A DNA stretch of 64,000 bases from Rugalucina vietnamica (Eukaryota > Mollusca > Bivalvia > Lucinida > Lucinidae): NCBI GenBank assembly GCA_964017185.1, contig OZ024875.1, positions 60,941,043 through 61,005,042 on the forward strand, written 5' to 3'. The position numbers and the translations under genes were made by a program. The notes beneath the pieces were generated by a model. The model was given only the letters and a program-made list of their open reading frames with translations. It searched no databases and was not told the origin of the DNA. Shown piece after piece: positions 45,758-56,594 of the stretch (positions are counted from its first letter, which is position 1; each line of letters starts with the position of its first letter).

Positions 45758-46080
45758 ACAGACACTATCACATACATACGTCACTTTGGGGCCTAAAGAA
45801 ATAGATGGGCTGCTTGTGCCTCCAGGCAAACTTATACTCTACTGACTGGCCATCTGATTTCTGGTTAACCGCTCAGGTCTGAGCCTGCCCAGGAAAATGA
45901 ATCAAGTAAAACCATTCATACGTATAAGCCTTTTGTGGCATAGTTGTATGGTTATATTTCAAGCACTTGTTTGATGTCATGACATCCTCATTTTGGGTAA
46001 AAGTCCCATAAAATGGAGGCAAAGTCCCGACATGACTATAGCTATTGAATGGGATGTAAGTTATCGATTCAAACAAAATA

Positions 46081-46317
46081 TGAGCCATTGCATGAGACAG
46101 TTAGCAATTTGCATAGGCGAAAACAAAGACGCAGATCAGCTTCGCGGTACCCGCGAAGCTGATCAGCGCATTTGTTTTCGCTACACGGATAGTACAATCC
46201 CTCTTCTTCTTAAATCCTAAATTTCAAGCTTCTAGTCTGTTTCTGTGATTGTACAGCCTGGTTTGTGTGGGACCTGGTCGGAAACCTAAATTGTTGGTTT
46301 TTCCATGCAAAGGCTCA
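46081..46317. repeat. Foldback repeat F, copy 17
   Basis: Complete copy about 0.6 kb after the second condensation-domain gene. Confidence 0.85.
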
Positions 46318-46330
46318 AATTCTTGTGTAG

Positions 46331-46431
46331 AATTCCATGTAGTTAGTGATTTCGAACCATTTTTCGATGCAAAAGAAGCGAACTGCCCAGGTTCTACGGG
46401 TTATTGTATGTGGATAAATAAACCGCAGTAG
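46331..46431 (+). CDS. Possible short coding exon (weak)
   Basis: After a fair acceptor (TTCTTGTGTAG) one frame reads FHVVSDFEPFFDAKEANC and ends GYCMWINKPQ at TAG 46429-46431, with a cysteine pair and unbiased composition. No partner exon identified. It may be chance. Confidence 0.15.
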
Positions 46432-46552
46432 CTCATAACGTATTTGGTTAAGTTTACCTAAAAAATTATCATTTTCACAAGTCACTCTTTCATTACTTCA
46501 TGCTTTCATCTATCTGGATGCCTATCTCCGGTCTACTGAGACAATTCAGATC

Positions 46553-46829
46553 ATTACGAAAACATGCCCGCGTAATGTACATATTTTTCTGACGCTGTAA
46601 AAGTTGAAAATTTTCAGTAGAATTTTTTCGATATTTTTCTTATTTTTGCCCAAAACATAGATTGTGGGTACACGTTAGAACCGCCTCGCCGAGGCGGCTC
46701 TAACGAGTACCCACAATATATGTTTTGGAGCAAAAATAAGAAAAACAGGTAAACCCCTGCATACCCCAGTTTTGCTTTATAAAAGTGGGGTTTAAGGGGG
46801 TATTCATTGCAAGGACATGTTTTCCTTAT
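46553..46829. repeat. Palindromic ATTACGAAAACATG element, second full copy
   Basis: Same hairpin as 11660-11933 (centre GCCTCGCCGAGGC near 46685) with both ends present. Confidence 0.7.
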
Positions 46830-46849
46830 GATTACATTGAATCACCCGA

Positions 46850-47115
46850 GGGAACATACCACAGAAACAATAGGCCAAATCAACACTCATTGGCATTTCA
46901 GATAACAATTAAAAGGAGCGTACAAAAGTAGTTTCTTTCCACAGAATATCAGGGACTGTAATGACTTCTCTGATCTCCTCTGCTGAAATGTGTGATGACT
47001 GTGTGTCCAAGTTCGCATCTCTTGTGAGAGTCCCAGATTTATTTTCATCCTGGCAAACCCCCCTAGTCCGACTTTTTGTCAATTTGGCGTGCCAGCAGTA
47101 AACTATTCAGATTCA
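46850..47115 (+). mobile_element. 3' end of the FADD-type non-LTR retroposon
   Basis: Decayed coding for the last ~60 residues (NQHSLAFQI.., then a stretch matching AATGACTTCTCTGATCTCC), the stop region, and the same terminus as the element at 39779: GCAGTAAACT followed by two ATTCAG units. Confidence 0.75.
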
Positions 47116-47159
47116 GAATAAACTTTAGGTGCATATGTATGGGGTGCCGTTTTACTATA

Positions 47160-47670
47160 AAATCCCGAGTTTTTTTATATCAGAAATTCGATTGTTTGAT
47201 ATCAGAAATTATTTTTTTTATATCAGAAATTCGATTTTTTGATATCAAAAAATATTATTTGATATCAGAAAATATTTTTTGATATCAGAAAATCGATTTT
47301 TTGATATCAGAAAATTGAATTTCTGATATAAAAAAAATCGAATTTCTTATATCAAAAATTAACTACAATTTTTTGATATCAGAAATTCGAATTTTTGATA
47401 TCAGAAATTCGATTTTTTATATCAAAAATTTGATTTTTTTGATATCAAAAAATAACCCTGATTTTTTGATATCACAAATTCGATTTTTTGATATAAAAAA
47501 ATCGAATTTCTGATATCAGAAAATCGAATTTCTGATATCAGAAAATAACTACGATTTTTTGATATCACAAAATCCAATTTTTGATATCAATAATTCGATT
47601 TTTTTATATAAAAAATGTAGAGTATTTTTTTATATAAAAAAATTCGATTGTGTGATATCAAAAAAACTTT
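47160..47670. repeat. GATATC-palindrome array 1
   Basis: About 25 irregular ~20-bp units built from TTTTTGATATCA and AAATTCGATTTTT, both self-complementary, so the whole array can fold on either strand. Flanked at the left by GTGCCGTTTTACTATAAAAT. A related array is at 62505-62945. Confidence 0.75.
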
Positions 47671-47950
47671 TAGGCCTTCCTTTGCTGAGAAAAAATGATA
47701 GATCCCTCAAATTATTTATAGGCTTGCATGGGCTGAGTTCAGGTGTTTAACTATGGTCACTATAGTTTTCGCGAAAATCTTCTTGAAATCCGCTGTGTAT
47801 GTTTGAAGTAAAACTACCGATAAACTGCGCAGCATGGTCAGACTTGAAACATGCGCAGCAGAATAAACACGGTTTCCGATGGACCGGAATGTGCCTATAA
47901 TTAATGGACACTCGTATGTGTCTTGGGGTACTTTTAAGGCAGAATAGAAT

Positions 47951-48199
47951 AAGAGCCGCCGCATGAGAAAACCAACAATCTGCATAGGCGAAAACAAAGG
48001 CGCAGATCAGCTTCGCAGTAACCGCGTAGCTGATCAGCGCCTTTGTTTTCGCTACACGTATATATATAGTACATCATCAGTTCCTCTACTTTCTAGATCT
48101 GAAATTGCAAGCTTCTAGCATGCTTCTGTGACTGTACAGTCCGTTTTATGTCGGACCAAGTCGGAACCCAAATTGCTGGTTTTCTCACGCACAGGCTCA
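47951..48199. repeat. Foldback repeat F, copy 18
   Basis: Complete copy with a short TATA-rich insertion in the long arm. Confidence 0.82.
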
Positions 48200-48600
48200 T
48201 ATGCTTAGTATTATCAAGGACACTCACTCGATAGAGTGTCCTTGGTATTATATGCTAAAATGTAGATAATTATTGTTATTATTAGCCTGATATAAGTACC
48301 ATACACGGCGTACGATGGGGGTAATAGCTGGCATCAATTGCCTATGCTTGGGTCCCTGAAGACTACCGTCACGTCGTCACCACTCCTTACCCATTTCTAT
48401 CAATGTTTTATAAAACAACCCATGATATGAGGTCTGGTTATAGTTTTGATCGAAGAAACCGTTGAATCAGCGTTAACATAGAACAATTATTCCCACTCCA
48501 CCTCCTTCTGCCATCCGTAACCCAATGCACAACTGCAGGAGGTTATTTTTACTATGTTTAAATGAAACACATCTGATGCATGTATTTTTATGCATATGAA
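48200..48600. other. No gene recognised
   Basis: ACACTCACTCGATAGAGTGT (about 48220) is a short palindrome beside the foldback copy. Otherwise unassigned DNA. Confidence 0.4.
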
Positions 48601-48607
48601 ATACTAC

Positions 48608-48872
48608 ACAATTACACAGCAGTTAGGCCATTCCGGTAATTAGGTCCATCCGGTAAAAGGAACCACGTGGATGCCACGATCGAGGTGCGACTGGTACAGA
48701 GCGTTTCTCGGAAAGTCAAACTATGGGACAGATAGTTGAGCGAGTTGCCTTTCATTAGTGAGGATGAAAATTTATCACCGACATAAAATGCATATATGGC
48801 CGATCGGGAATCGAACACCCAACCTCTCGAAAAAGCTATCTACTTGACTACCGTGACAATAGCTAACACCCG
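48608..48872 (-). repeat. Probable tRNA-derived SINE
   Basis: On the - strand a tRNA-like head contains a good B box (GGGTGTTCGATTCCCG near 48800) about 35 nt after an A-box-like stretch. An unrelated body follows, with AAGGAACC and ACCGGATGG near the low-coordinate end. No intact tRNA cloverleaf, so not called a tRNA gene. Confidence 0.45.
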
Positions 48873-48904
48873 AACTAACCCATAAACTGTTTTCTTTACA
48901 TGGG

Positions 48905-49425
48905 AAACTACCGGTCTGGTCTCTTATGGCAAACCGTAACTTTTGAAAGCTAAGGTTTGTCGTAACTTTTTCAAGTGACAGTTTTCATGGCTTAAATGGT
49001 GTGTTTTATGTCTCCTGAATCTCAAAGTAATACATTACTGACCCCCACTGGTGGCAACAGACACTCCCTGACAAGATCACCTTGACAACCAATGGTCATT
49101 CCCATTTTATTGATGTAAAATGGCTGAAAAACTGCATGAAAACATGGAATTCAATGGTAAGATTTGGTAATAAATTATGCATGTTTACCTAAAATATGAG
49201 TGCTTGAATGCTACTAACCATGTAATTTAAGGCTTCGTTAATTGAACTGACACCATTTTGTATTGATTACGTTTTTTCTGGGCTAGATTACGTTTTTAGA
49301 AAATAACAGCTTCCACTTTCAAAACACAAAAGTTACAATAGACTGTAACTTTTTTCTGTGAAAGGTTACGGCTATCCATGACCATTAAAATGAATGGTTC
49401 ATCGTAACTTTTGTTTAAAAGGGAG
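48905..49425 (+). repeat. Unclassified repeat with GTAACTTTTG motifs
   Basis: Contains GGTCTCTTATGGCAAACCGT then several CGTAACTTT motifs. 62150-62455 has the same material in reverse orientation. Confidence 0.55.
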
Positions 49426-49493
49426 GCTTTATAAATTGATTATGCTGATAAACATGATAAAGTGGTAGGCCTCAGGAAAATTGAAAAGAAAAA

Positions 49494-50375
49494 AAAATGC
49501 GAAAACGATGTGCTGCAATGAAATTGAACACTTCCCTTATTGACTTAGAGGCTAAACTAAGGGAACACGGTCGACATTCTATGCTTTCTTATCTTAGTTC
49601 TTTACCTATTGCTGTATTACGTTCCTTGGACACAGAGGCTAACAGATTTTTCGATAGAAATCATCCAATGTACACGATGCTGCACTGCTGACAAGTAGTT
49701 ATACTCAACACGCTCTTCGTCAATTTAACGATTCCGAACCTAATCATATACGGCATTTCATTTAAATTCCATTCATTAATAAAGGAATTGACTTTATTGA
49801 TTTACCAAGTATATTCCAGGACAAATCAGTGTCACAGTCTATACCTACGTACTTCCAAAACTCGGAACCTCCTCTTATTTGTTACAAATTTAACAAACCA
49901 ATCAGAAGTACAATTTTTAATTGCAATAAACTTGTTTCTGATCTTGATATCCATGCTAATACTCCTAAGTCTTGAGAGTGTAAAGATTCACAATATCTTT
50001 ATCAATCTTTATCAATATCTTTATATAGTAATTGGACATTTAAAAATAATTTCGGATTCTAGCATTCGCAATATTGTTTCTAAAGGTCAGAAATACAGAG
50101 TCCCTTCGACAAATGTAGAGAGGAGAATGCATCTGCATTAAATGAATTCGGTAATCGATGGTGTAAACGAGAGGGTGTTTAGGATGGTGCTCTTAAAGTT
50201 TGGAAAAGAAGTATATTCACTATTGTGGATAAACGTATAAAGTTTATTCACAAAATACTAATCTTTTACCGCATAAGTCCCAATCGTCCTTTAGGCATTT
50301 TGAAAGGTCCATAGAAAGTATGTCTTTGTTACAGCAGACAAGGCGGCAAACAACGTTGTTGTTTTTTTGTAGGCT
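49494..50375 (+). pseudogene. Old Naiad copy, left part
   Basis: Diverged copy starting in the linker after the endonuclease (KRCAAMKLNTSLIDLEAKLR, HGRHSMLSYLSSLP), with frameshifts. It keeps the in-frame TGA of the UxC motif (TCT TGA GAG TGT, TGA at 49973-49975). It breaks off at TGTAGGCT (50375), where the young insertion starts; its continuation is at 56595. Confidence 0.85.
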
Positions 50376-50392
50376 AAGACAAACTTCCTACG

Positions 50393-51741
50393 ATGTATTG
50401 GTTACCTAAGCTTCACAAAAGACCATACAAAGCTAGATTTATTGCAAATTCTAGCTCTTGTACTACCACTGAACTTTCTAAATTATTAACTTCCTGTCTA
50501 ACTGCTATCAAATCTCATGTTATAAGATACTGTGAGACAGTGTATGAAACTTCAAATAAAAATTGGTTTTGGTCAATTAAAAATTCTGGTGAGGTGCTCA
50601 GTAAATTGAAGTGTAGAGGGTTCCGTGCGACAAGCTTGTCCACATATGATTTTTCTACTCTGTATACAACATTACCACATAATCTAATAAAAGAAAAACT
50701 TCTGGATTTGATAGAGTGGACCTTCAAAAGGGCATTAAAAACTATGGTTCACTTTATTTGGCATGTAATGACAGAAAGGCTTTTTTCACTTCCTCTGACC
50801 AAAGTCGGTATACACTTTGGTCATGTCAGAATGTATGCGACGCCTTATCCTATCTCCTTGATAATATTTATATTAGATTTGGGACCAAGTTATACAGACA
50901 AATTGTTGGAATTCCGATGGGTACAAATTGCGCACCTCTCGTAGCTGATTTATTTTTATACTGCTACGAAAGAGATTTCATGGATTCTCTTAACCATGAT
51001 AATCAAGCTGATGTTATCGAGGCTTTTAATTCCACATCTAGGTACCTCGATGACCTTTTGAACATTGACAACCCTTATTTTGAAGGTATGGTCAATCAAA
51101 TTTATCCACCTGAACTTCAGTTGAACAAAGCCAATATCTCAGATACTGAAGCCCCCTTTTTAGATCTACATCTTTCTGTTGCTAATGGATTTGTTTCTTC
51201 TAAAATTTATGATAAGCGCGATGACTTTGATTTTGATATAGTAAATTTTCCTTTTTTGGATGGTGACGTTCCTCGTCGTGCTTCTTATGGTGTATACATT
51301 TCGCAACTTATTAGGTTTGCTAGAGTCTGCAATCATGTTACAGACTTCAACGCTCGAAATAAATGTTTAACGGCAAAACTTCTCCAACAGGGCTATCGGT
51401 ATCATAAACTTCGAAAAACTTTTTCTAAATTTTATCGTAGACACTATGAATTGATTTCTAAATATAATGTTGGGTTAAAGACGCTTTTAAGTGAGGGCCT
51501 TTCGGAACCTGAATTTTATGGTGACTTGGTTTACAAATTGAAGAAACTTAAAGGAATTAATGATTTTTCTTTTCAGTTCAGAAAAATCATAACACGTTAC
51601 AGACGTATAGGTTATAACTTGAATGTTATGCGACAGTCTGCATGCTTAGTTTTCAACCCAATCATGGTTGATAACTATGCTGCCTTCTTTAATTGCACGC
51701 CGGTGGGTCGGGCGTCAGACTCTATGATGGCCCCGACATAA
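50393..51741 (+). pseudogene. Naiad RT, truncated upstream unit
   Basis: Starts in the RT (YWLPKLHKRPYKARFIANSS). One A is missing from the A run at about 50737-50741 (five, against six in the full unit), which shifts the frame. The second frame then carries GIPMGTNCAPLVADLFL, RYLDDLLNI and the C-terminus to TAA 51739-51741. Confidence 0.9.
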
Positions 51742-52916
51742 AGCTATTCATTTTAGTTGGTTGGGGCCGGAGCTTCTTGTCTGTTGCTTGGCCCACCGGG
51801 GTCCAACTGGTGTTTTTCTTTTGCTCCGGAGTTAGTAGGTTATTCGGCGCCCAGGGATCTCCATCGTTGGGCAGCTTACTCAGTCTGTGAGTCCTGGTGT
51901 TTGATTCATCAGGATGTTTATCATGATTTATTTGTTTGTTCTTGATGATTCATTGACTAGTTAGAGATTCATTACGAGGACCGAAGAACTAACTAAATGT
52001 TATGAACCACTGCAGAAGCTGAGGGTGAGGTTATGGCCATGTAAAACCGGTTTAAGCCCGCCAGTAACTTTGTGTTACTGATCGTTCCAAGTCGATACTT
52101 CTGTGGTGGTTCTTTTTGTTTTATGTCTTGGTGTATAAATTTTTTTTTGTGCTGTTGGCGCCTTATGTATGTTTTCATATTTTTAGTTAAATTAAGGTAA
52201 CTGAGTGGCCACCTATTGGGGAAAATAGCTGCTCATTCGGCTTACGATATGTTTCATGGTATAAGTACCTGATTGTTAGTTTGGTTTTTTCCCACCTCGG
52301 TTTTTGGAGTGGGAATCTTTTTCTGATTGCGCCTTTTCCTGATCTTTGCCTACTTGTACCTTTTTATATCAGAGTTCTTGTGGTTGTGCCGTGTGGCGGC
52401 CCTAAAAAGTCTCCCTGTACATCCATTTAATGCTCTTATTTTTCCAATCCTCAGGGATTGCTTGCAATCAGTTTGTATTTTCCTATCTCTAACTACCACA
52501 ACTCTTCGATACCGTATTGAAGGTCATTAGTTGACCGTCACTCGTATCTCGTTGTATAAGCGATTCTTACGTTTCTATCCATGGACTTGTATTAGACATG
52601 GACCTGAGGTGTGGGTTTCGGTTATACCTTTTTCTTTCATTCGAAAGATTTTGTATTACGATTGAGTGCATTATTTATTCTATAACCGGTATGAGTGTCG
52701 CGCTCCTTTTGGCAGTATCAACACAATACTCCCAACTATGACTATCACAAAAAGATTAGGAATTACATTAACTCCCCTTAGGTCGATGCCGCGTCTACTG
52801 TACGGATTCCTCATTCAACTAACAATTTTCAAAATTTATTACCTACTGTAAGGGTGACACTTCTTAATTTATTTTCGGCATCTACTGTTAATCTACACGG
52901 AGCTTCTAATTCTAAT

Positions 52917-55900
52917 ATGTTTCGTAATAATCTTCAGATTAGGTTATCTCCACTCAAATCACCAATTTTACGTAAATATATTAATCCGTTCAAGAGACCT
53001 GGAATGTACCCTAGTATTTCTAAGTGCAATGCCAAGAAGTGCAACTGTTGCAATCATTTATGCTCTAAGACTACTATCACTTCATCTGTGAATGGTAGGA
53101 CATTTTCAGTGGTTAATGATTCTGATTTAGACTGAAAATCAATGGATCTTGTATATGTTCTTACTTGAAATACACACAATTGTAGGATGCAATATGTTGG
53201 ACAAACTTGTCGAACTTTGCAAAAACGATTTGGTGAGCACTATCGTAGAATCAGAAAGCCCAAAAATAATGATACCTTTCTGTACCAGCATTTTAAGCGC
53301 ACTGGTCATTCTCCCAATAATGTTAAAGTTCAACCACTGGAGAAGATCTCATATGATGAAAATTCTTCAGTTAGATTCAAAAACATTAAACGATTTGAAA
53401 CTGAACTTAAATGGATAAAATTACTGCAAACACCCTTTCCACTGGGATTTAACGACAACATTTACCATGAAGGCAATATTTCCAAAATGCCCGATTTTGA
53501 TGTACTTACACTTTCGGACTCTCGTAAACGTAAATCTAGATCTCATGGTATACGGAAAAAGGGTAATGACAAACGTAAACGGTGCGCTGCATTGAAATTG
53601 AACATTTCTCTTAACGATTTAGCTGTTAAACTAAGGATTCACGGTCGACATCCAATGCTGTCGTATCTTAGTTCTCTACCTATTGCTGCATTACGTTCCT
53701 TGGACACAGAGGCTAATAGATTTTACGATAGAAATCATCAAATGTATGACGCTGCACAGTTAACAAGATGTTATACTCAGCATGCTCTTCGTCCATTTAT
53801 CGATTCCGAATCTAATCACATTAGAAGTTTTATTAAAATTCCTTTCATCAATAAAGGAATTGACTTTATTGATTTACCAAGCATATTCCAGGATAAATCA
53901 GTGATACAGTCTATACCTACCTACTTCCAAAATTCAGAACCTCCTATTATTTGTTACAAATATAACAAACCAATCAGAAATACAATTTTTAATTTCAATA
54001 AACTTGTTTCTGATCTTGATATCCATGCTAATACTCCTAAGTCTTGAGATTGTAAAGATTCAAAATATGTTTATCAACCCGCTGGACATATTGTTACTGG
54101 AAATTTAAAAATAATTTCGGATTCTAGAATTCGCAAAATTGTTTCTAAAGGTCCGAAATATAGATTCCCTTCCTACATTAATTTCGACAAATGTAGAGAG
54201 GAGATTTCATCTGCATTAAATGATTTCGGTAATCGATGGTGTAAACGAGAGGGTGTTGAGGATAATGCTCTTAAAGAATGGAAAAGAAGTATCTTCACTA
54301 TCGTGGATAAACGTATTAAGTTTTATTCACAAAATACTAATCTTTTACCTCCTAAACCCAAATCGTCATTTAGGCATTTGAAGCAGGGTATCCAAGAATT
54401 TCATAGAAAGTATGTCTTGGTTCCGGCAGATAAAGCCGCAAACAATGTTGTTGTCGTTTGTAGGCTTCACTACGTTAACACCTTAAAACAGGAGCTTGAT
54501 GGTACCAGGGCTTATCTGGAGACAGATACTGATGAGGTGTCTGTGGTTAATGCCCACTTAAACGATTTACCTGTTAAGTTTTCTGTTTGTGTCAATGAAG
54601 GCCAAGACAAACTTCCTACGATGTATTGGTTACCTAAGCTTCACAAAAGACCATACAAAGCTAGATTTATTGCAAATTCTAGCTCTTGTACTACCACTGA
54701 ACTTTCTAAATTATTAACTTCCTGTCTTACTGCTATCAAATCTCATGTTATAAGATACTGTGAGACAGTGTATGAAACTTCAAATAAAAATTGGTTTTGG
54801 TCAATTAAAAATTCTGGTGAGGTGCTCAGTAAATTGAAGTGTAGAGGGTTCCGTGCGACAAGCTTGTCCACATATGATTTTTCTACTCTGTATACAACAT
54901 TACCACATAATCTAATAAAAGAAAAACTTCTGGATTTGATAGAGTGGACCTTCAAAAGGGCATTAAAAAACTATGGTTCACTTTATTTGGCATGTAATGA
55001 CAGAAAGGCTTTTTTCACTTCCTCTGACCAAAGTCGGTATACACTTTGGTCATGTCAGAATGTATGCGACGCCTTATCCTATCTCCAAGATAATATTTAT
55101 ATTAGATTTGGGACCAAGTTATACAGACAAATTGTTGGAATTCCGATGGGTACAAATTGCGCACCTCTCGTAGCTGATTTATTTTTATACTGCTACGAAA
55201 GAGATTTCATGGATTCTCTTAACCATGATAATCAAGCTGATGTTATCGAGGCTTTTAATTCCACATCTAGGTACCTCGATGACCTTTTGAACATTGACAA
55301 CCCTTGTTTTGAAGGTATGGTCAATCAAATTTATCCACCTGAACTTCAGTTGAACAAAGCCAACATCTCAGATACTGAAGCCCCCTTTTTAGATCTACAT
55401 CTTTCTGTTGCTAATGGATTTGTTTCTTCTAAAATTTATGATAAGCGCGATGACTTTGATTTTGATATAGTAAATTTTCCTTTTTTGGATGGTGACGTTC
55501 CTCGTCGTGCTTCTTATGGTGTATACATTTCGCAACTTATTAGGTTTGCTAGAGTCTGCAATCATGTTACAGACTTCAACGCTCGAAATAAATGTTTAAC
55601 GGCAAAACTTCTCCAACAGGGCTATCGGTATCATAAACTTCGAATAACTTTTTCTAAATTTTATCGTAGACACTATGAATTGATTTCTAAATATAATGTT
55701 GGGTTAAAGACGCTTTTAAGTGAGGGCCTTTCGGAACCTGAATTTTATGGTGACTTGGTTTACAAATTGAAGAAACTTAAAGGAATTAATGATTTTTCTT
55801 TTCAGTTCAGAAAAATCATAACACGTTACAGACGTATAGGTTATAACTTGAATGTTATGCGACAGTCTGCATGCTTAGTTTTCAACCCAATCATGGTTGA

Positions 55901-55970
55901 TAACTATGCTGCCTTCTTTAATTGCACGCCGGTGGGTCGGGCGTCAGACTCTATGATGGCCCCGACATAA
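52917..55970 (+). CDS. Naiad GIY-YIG endonuclease-reverse transcriptase with three in-frame UGA (candidate selenoprotein)
   Basis: 1017 residues if TGA is read as selenocysteine. Start uncertain: first in-frame ATG is 52917; the frame is open back to the TAG at 52779. In order: a cysteine-rich segment (KCNAKKCNCCNHLC); UGA at 53133-53135 (residue 73) and 53166-53168 (residue 84), flanking VYVLT of the GIY-YIG core; YVGQTCRTLQKRFGEHYRRI; a basic linker; UGA at 54045-54047 (residue 377) in KS-U-DC, where the family has its CxC motif; GHIVTGNLKII and GPKYRFPS; then the RT with STYDFSTLYTTLP (motif A), GIPMGTNCAPLVADLFL (motif B) and RYLDDLLNI (motif C, LDD). All three interruptions are TGA, share one frame and fall at expected cysteines. 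Naiads with several selenocysteines are reported from clams (established knowledge). If UGA is not recoded, only fragments would be made. Confidence 0.85.
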
Positions 55971-56012
55971 AGCTATTCATTTTAGTTGGTTGGGGCCGGA
56001 GCTTCTTGTCTG
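55945..56012 (+). promoter_or_regulatory. Candidate SECIS element over the Naiad stop codon
   Basis: Lower helix CAGAC (55945-55949) with GTCTG (56008-56012). Core ATGA (55953-55956) opposite GGAG (55998-56001), giving tandem G.A/A.G pairs. Ten-pair helix 55957-55966 with 55989-55998 (GGCCCC-GGGGCC in the middle). AAA at 55969-55971, 12 nt after the core. An upper mini-helix AGCTA/TAGTT closes the top, as in type II SECIS. Odd point: the TAA stop (55968-55970) lies in the apical part, so the 5' strand is translated. Found by hand folding. Confidence 0.6.
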
Positions 56013-56594
56013 TTGCTTGGCCCACCGGGGTCCAACTGGTGTTTTTCTTTTGCTCCGGAGTTAGTAGGTTATTCGGCGCCCAGGGATCTCCATCGTTGGG
56101 CAGCTTACTCAGTCTGTGAGTCCTGGTTTTTGATTCATCAGGATGTTTATCATGATTTATTTGTTTGTTCTTGATGATTCATTGACTAGTTAGAGATTCA
56201 CCACGAGGACCGAAGAACTAACTAAATGTTATGAACCACTGCAGAAGCTGAGGGTGAGGTTATGGCCATGTAAAACCGGTTTAAGCCCGCCAGTAACTTT
56301 GTGTTACTGATCGTTCCAAGTCGATACTTCTGTGGTGGTTCTTTTTGTTTTATGTCTTGGTGTATAAAATTTTTTTTTGTGCTGTTGGCGCCTTATGTAT
56401 GTTTTCATATTTTTAGTTAAGTTAAGGTAACTGAGTGGCCACCTATTGGGGAAAATAGCTGCTCATTCGGCTTACGATATGTTTCATGGTATAAGTACCT
56501 GATTGTTAGTTTGGTTTTTTTCCCACCTCGGTTTTTGGAGTGGGAATCTTTTTCTGATTGCGCCTTTTCCTGATCTTTGCCTACTTGTACCTTT

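Larger units (their letters stand above)
50376..56594 (+). mobile_element. Young tandem Naiad (Penelope-like) insertion
   Basis: A 5'-truncated unit (50376-52363) followed head-to-tail by a full unit (52364-56594). 50376-52363 and 54607-56594 form direct repeats of about 2.0 kb differing at only about ten positions by eye, i.e. the pseudo-LTR arrangement typical of Penelope-like elements. Removing the insertion joins TGTAGGCT to TCACTATATT, which restores the order of the old copy. Recent insertion. Confidence 0.85.
52364..56594 (+). mobile_element. Full Naiad unit
   Basis: About 4.2 kb: 5' leader (52364 to about 52850), a single ORF with three TGA codons (52917-55970), and a 3' UTR ending CTTGTACCTTT. 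Domain order is GIY-YIG endonuclease then RT, the permuted order that separates Naiads from classical Penelope elements. Confidence 0.88.

Noticed and set aside
47160-47670. CRISPR-like array
   Set aside because: Units are contiguous, irregular and palindromic with no unique spacers, and the DNA is animal.
48780-48870. tRNA gene on the - strand
   Set aside because: B box is good but acceptor and anticodon stems do not form; better explained as a SINE head.
51693-51945. ORFs MHAGGSGVRLYDGPD.. and MVGAGASCLLLGPP.. (also at 55922 and on the - strand at 39089-39341)
   Set aside because: Out-of-frame readings of the conserved Naiad 3' end and UTR.
54045-54047. TGA between the endonuclease and RT ORFs as an ordinary stop separating two genes
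   Set aside because: The frame is continuous on both sides, coding similarity runs straight through, and the same codon is a TGA in the older copy.
56230-56316. Alternative SECIS candidate using TTATGAACC and TTACTGATCG
   Set aside because: The helix between the two motifs does not pair well by hand; the structure at 55945-56012 is much better.
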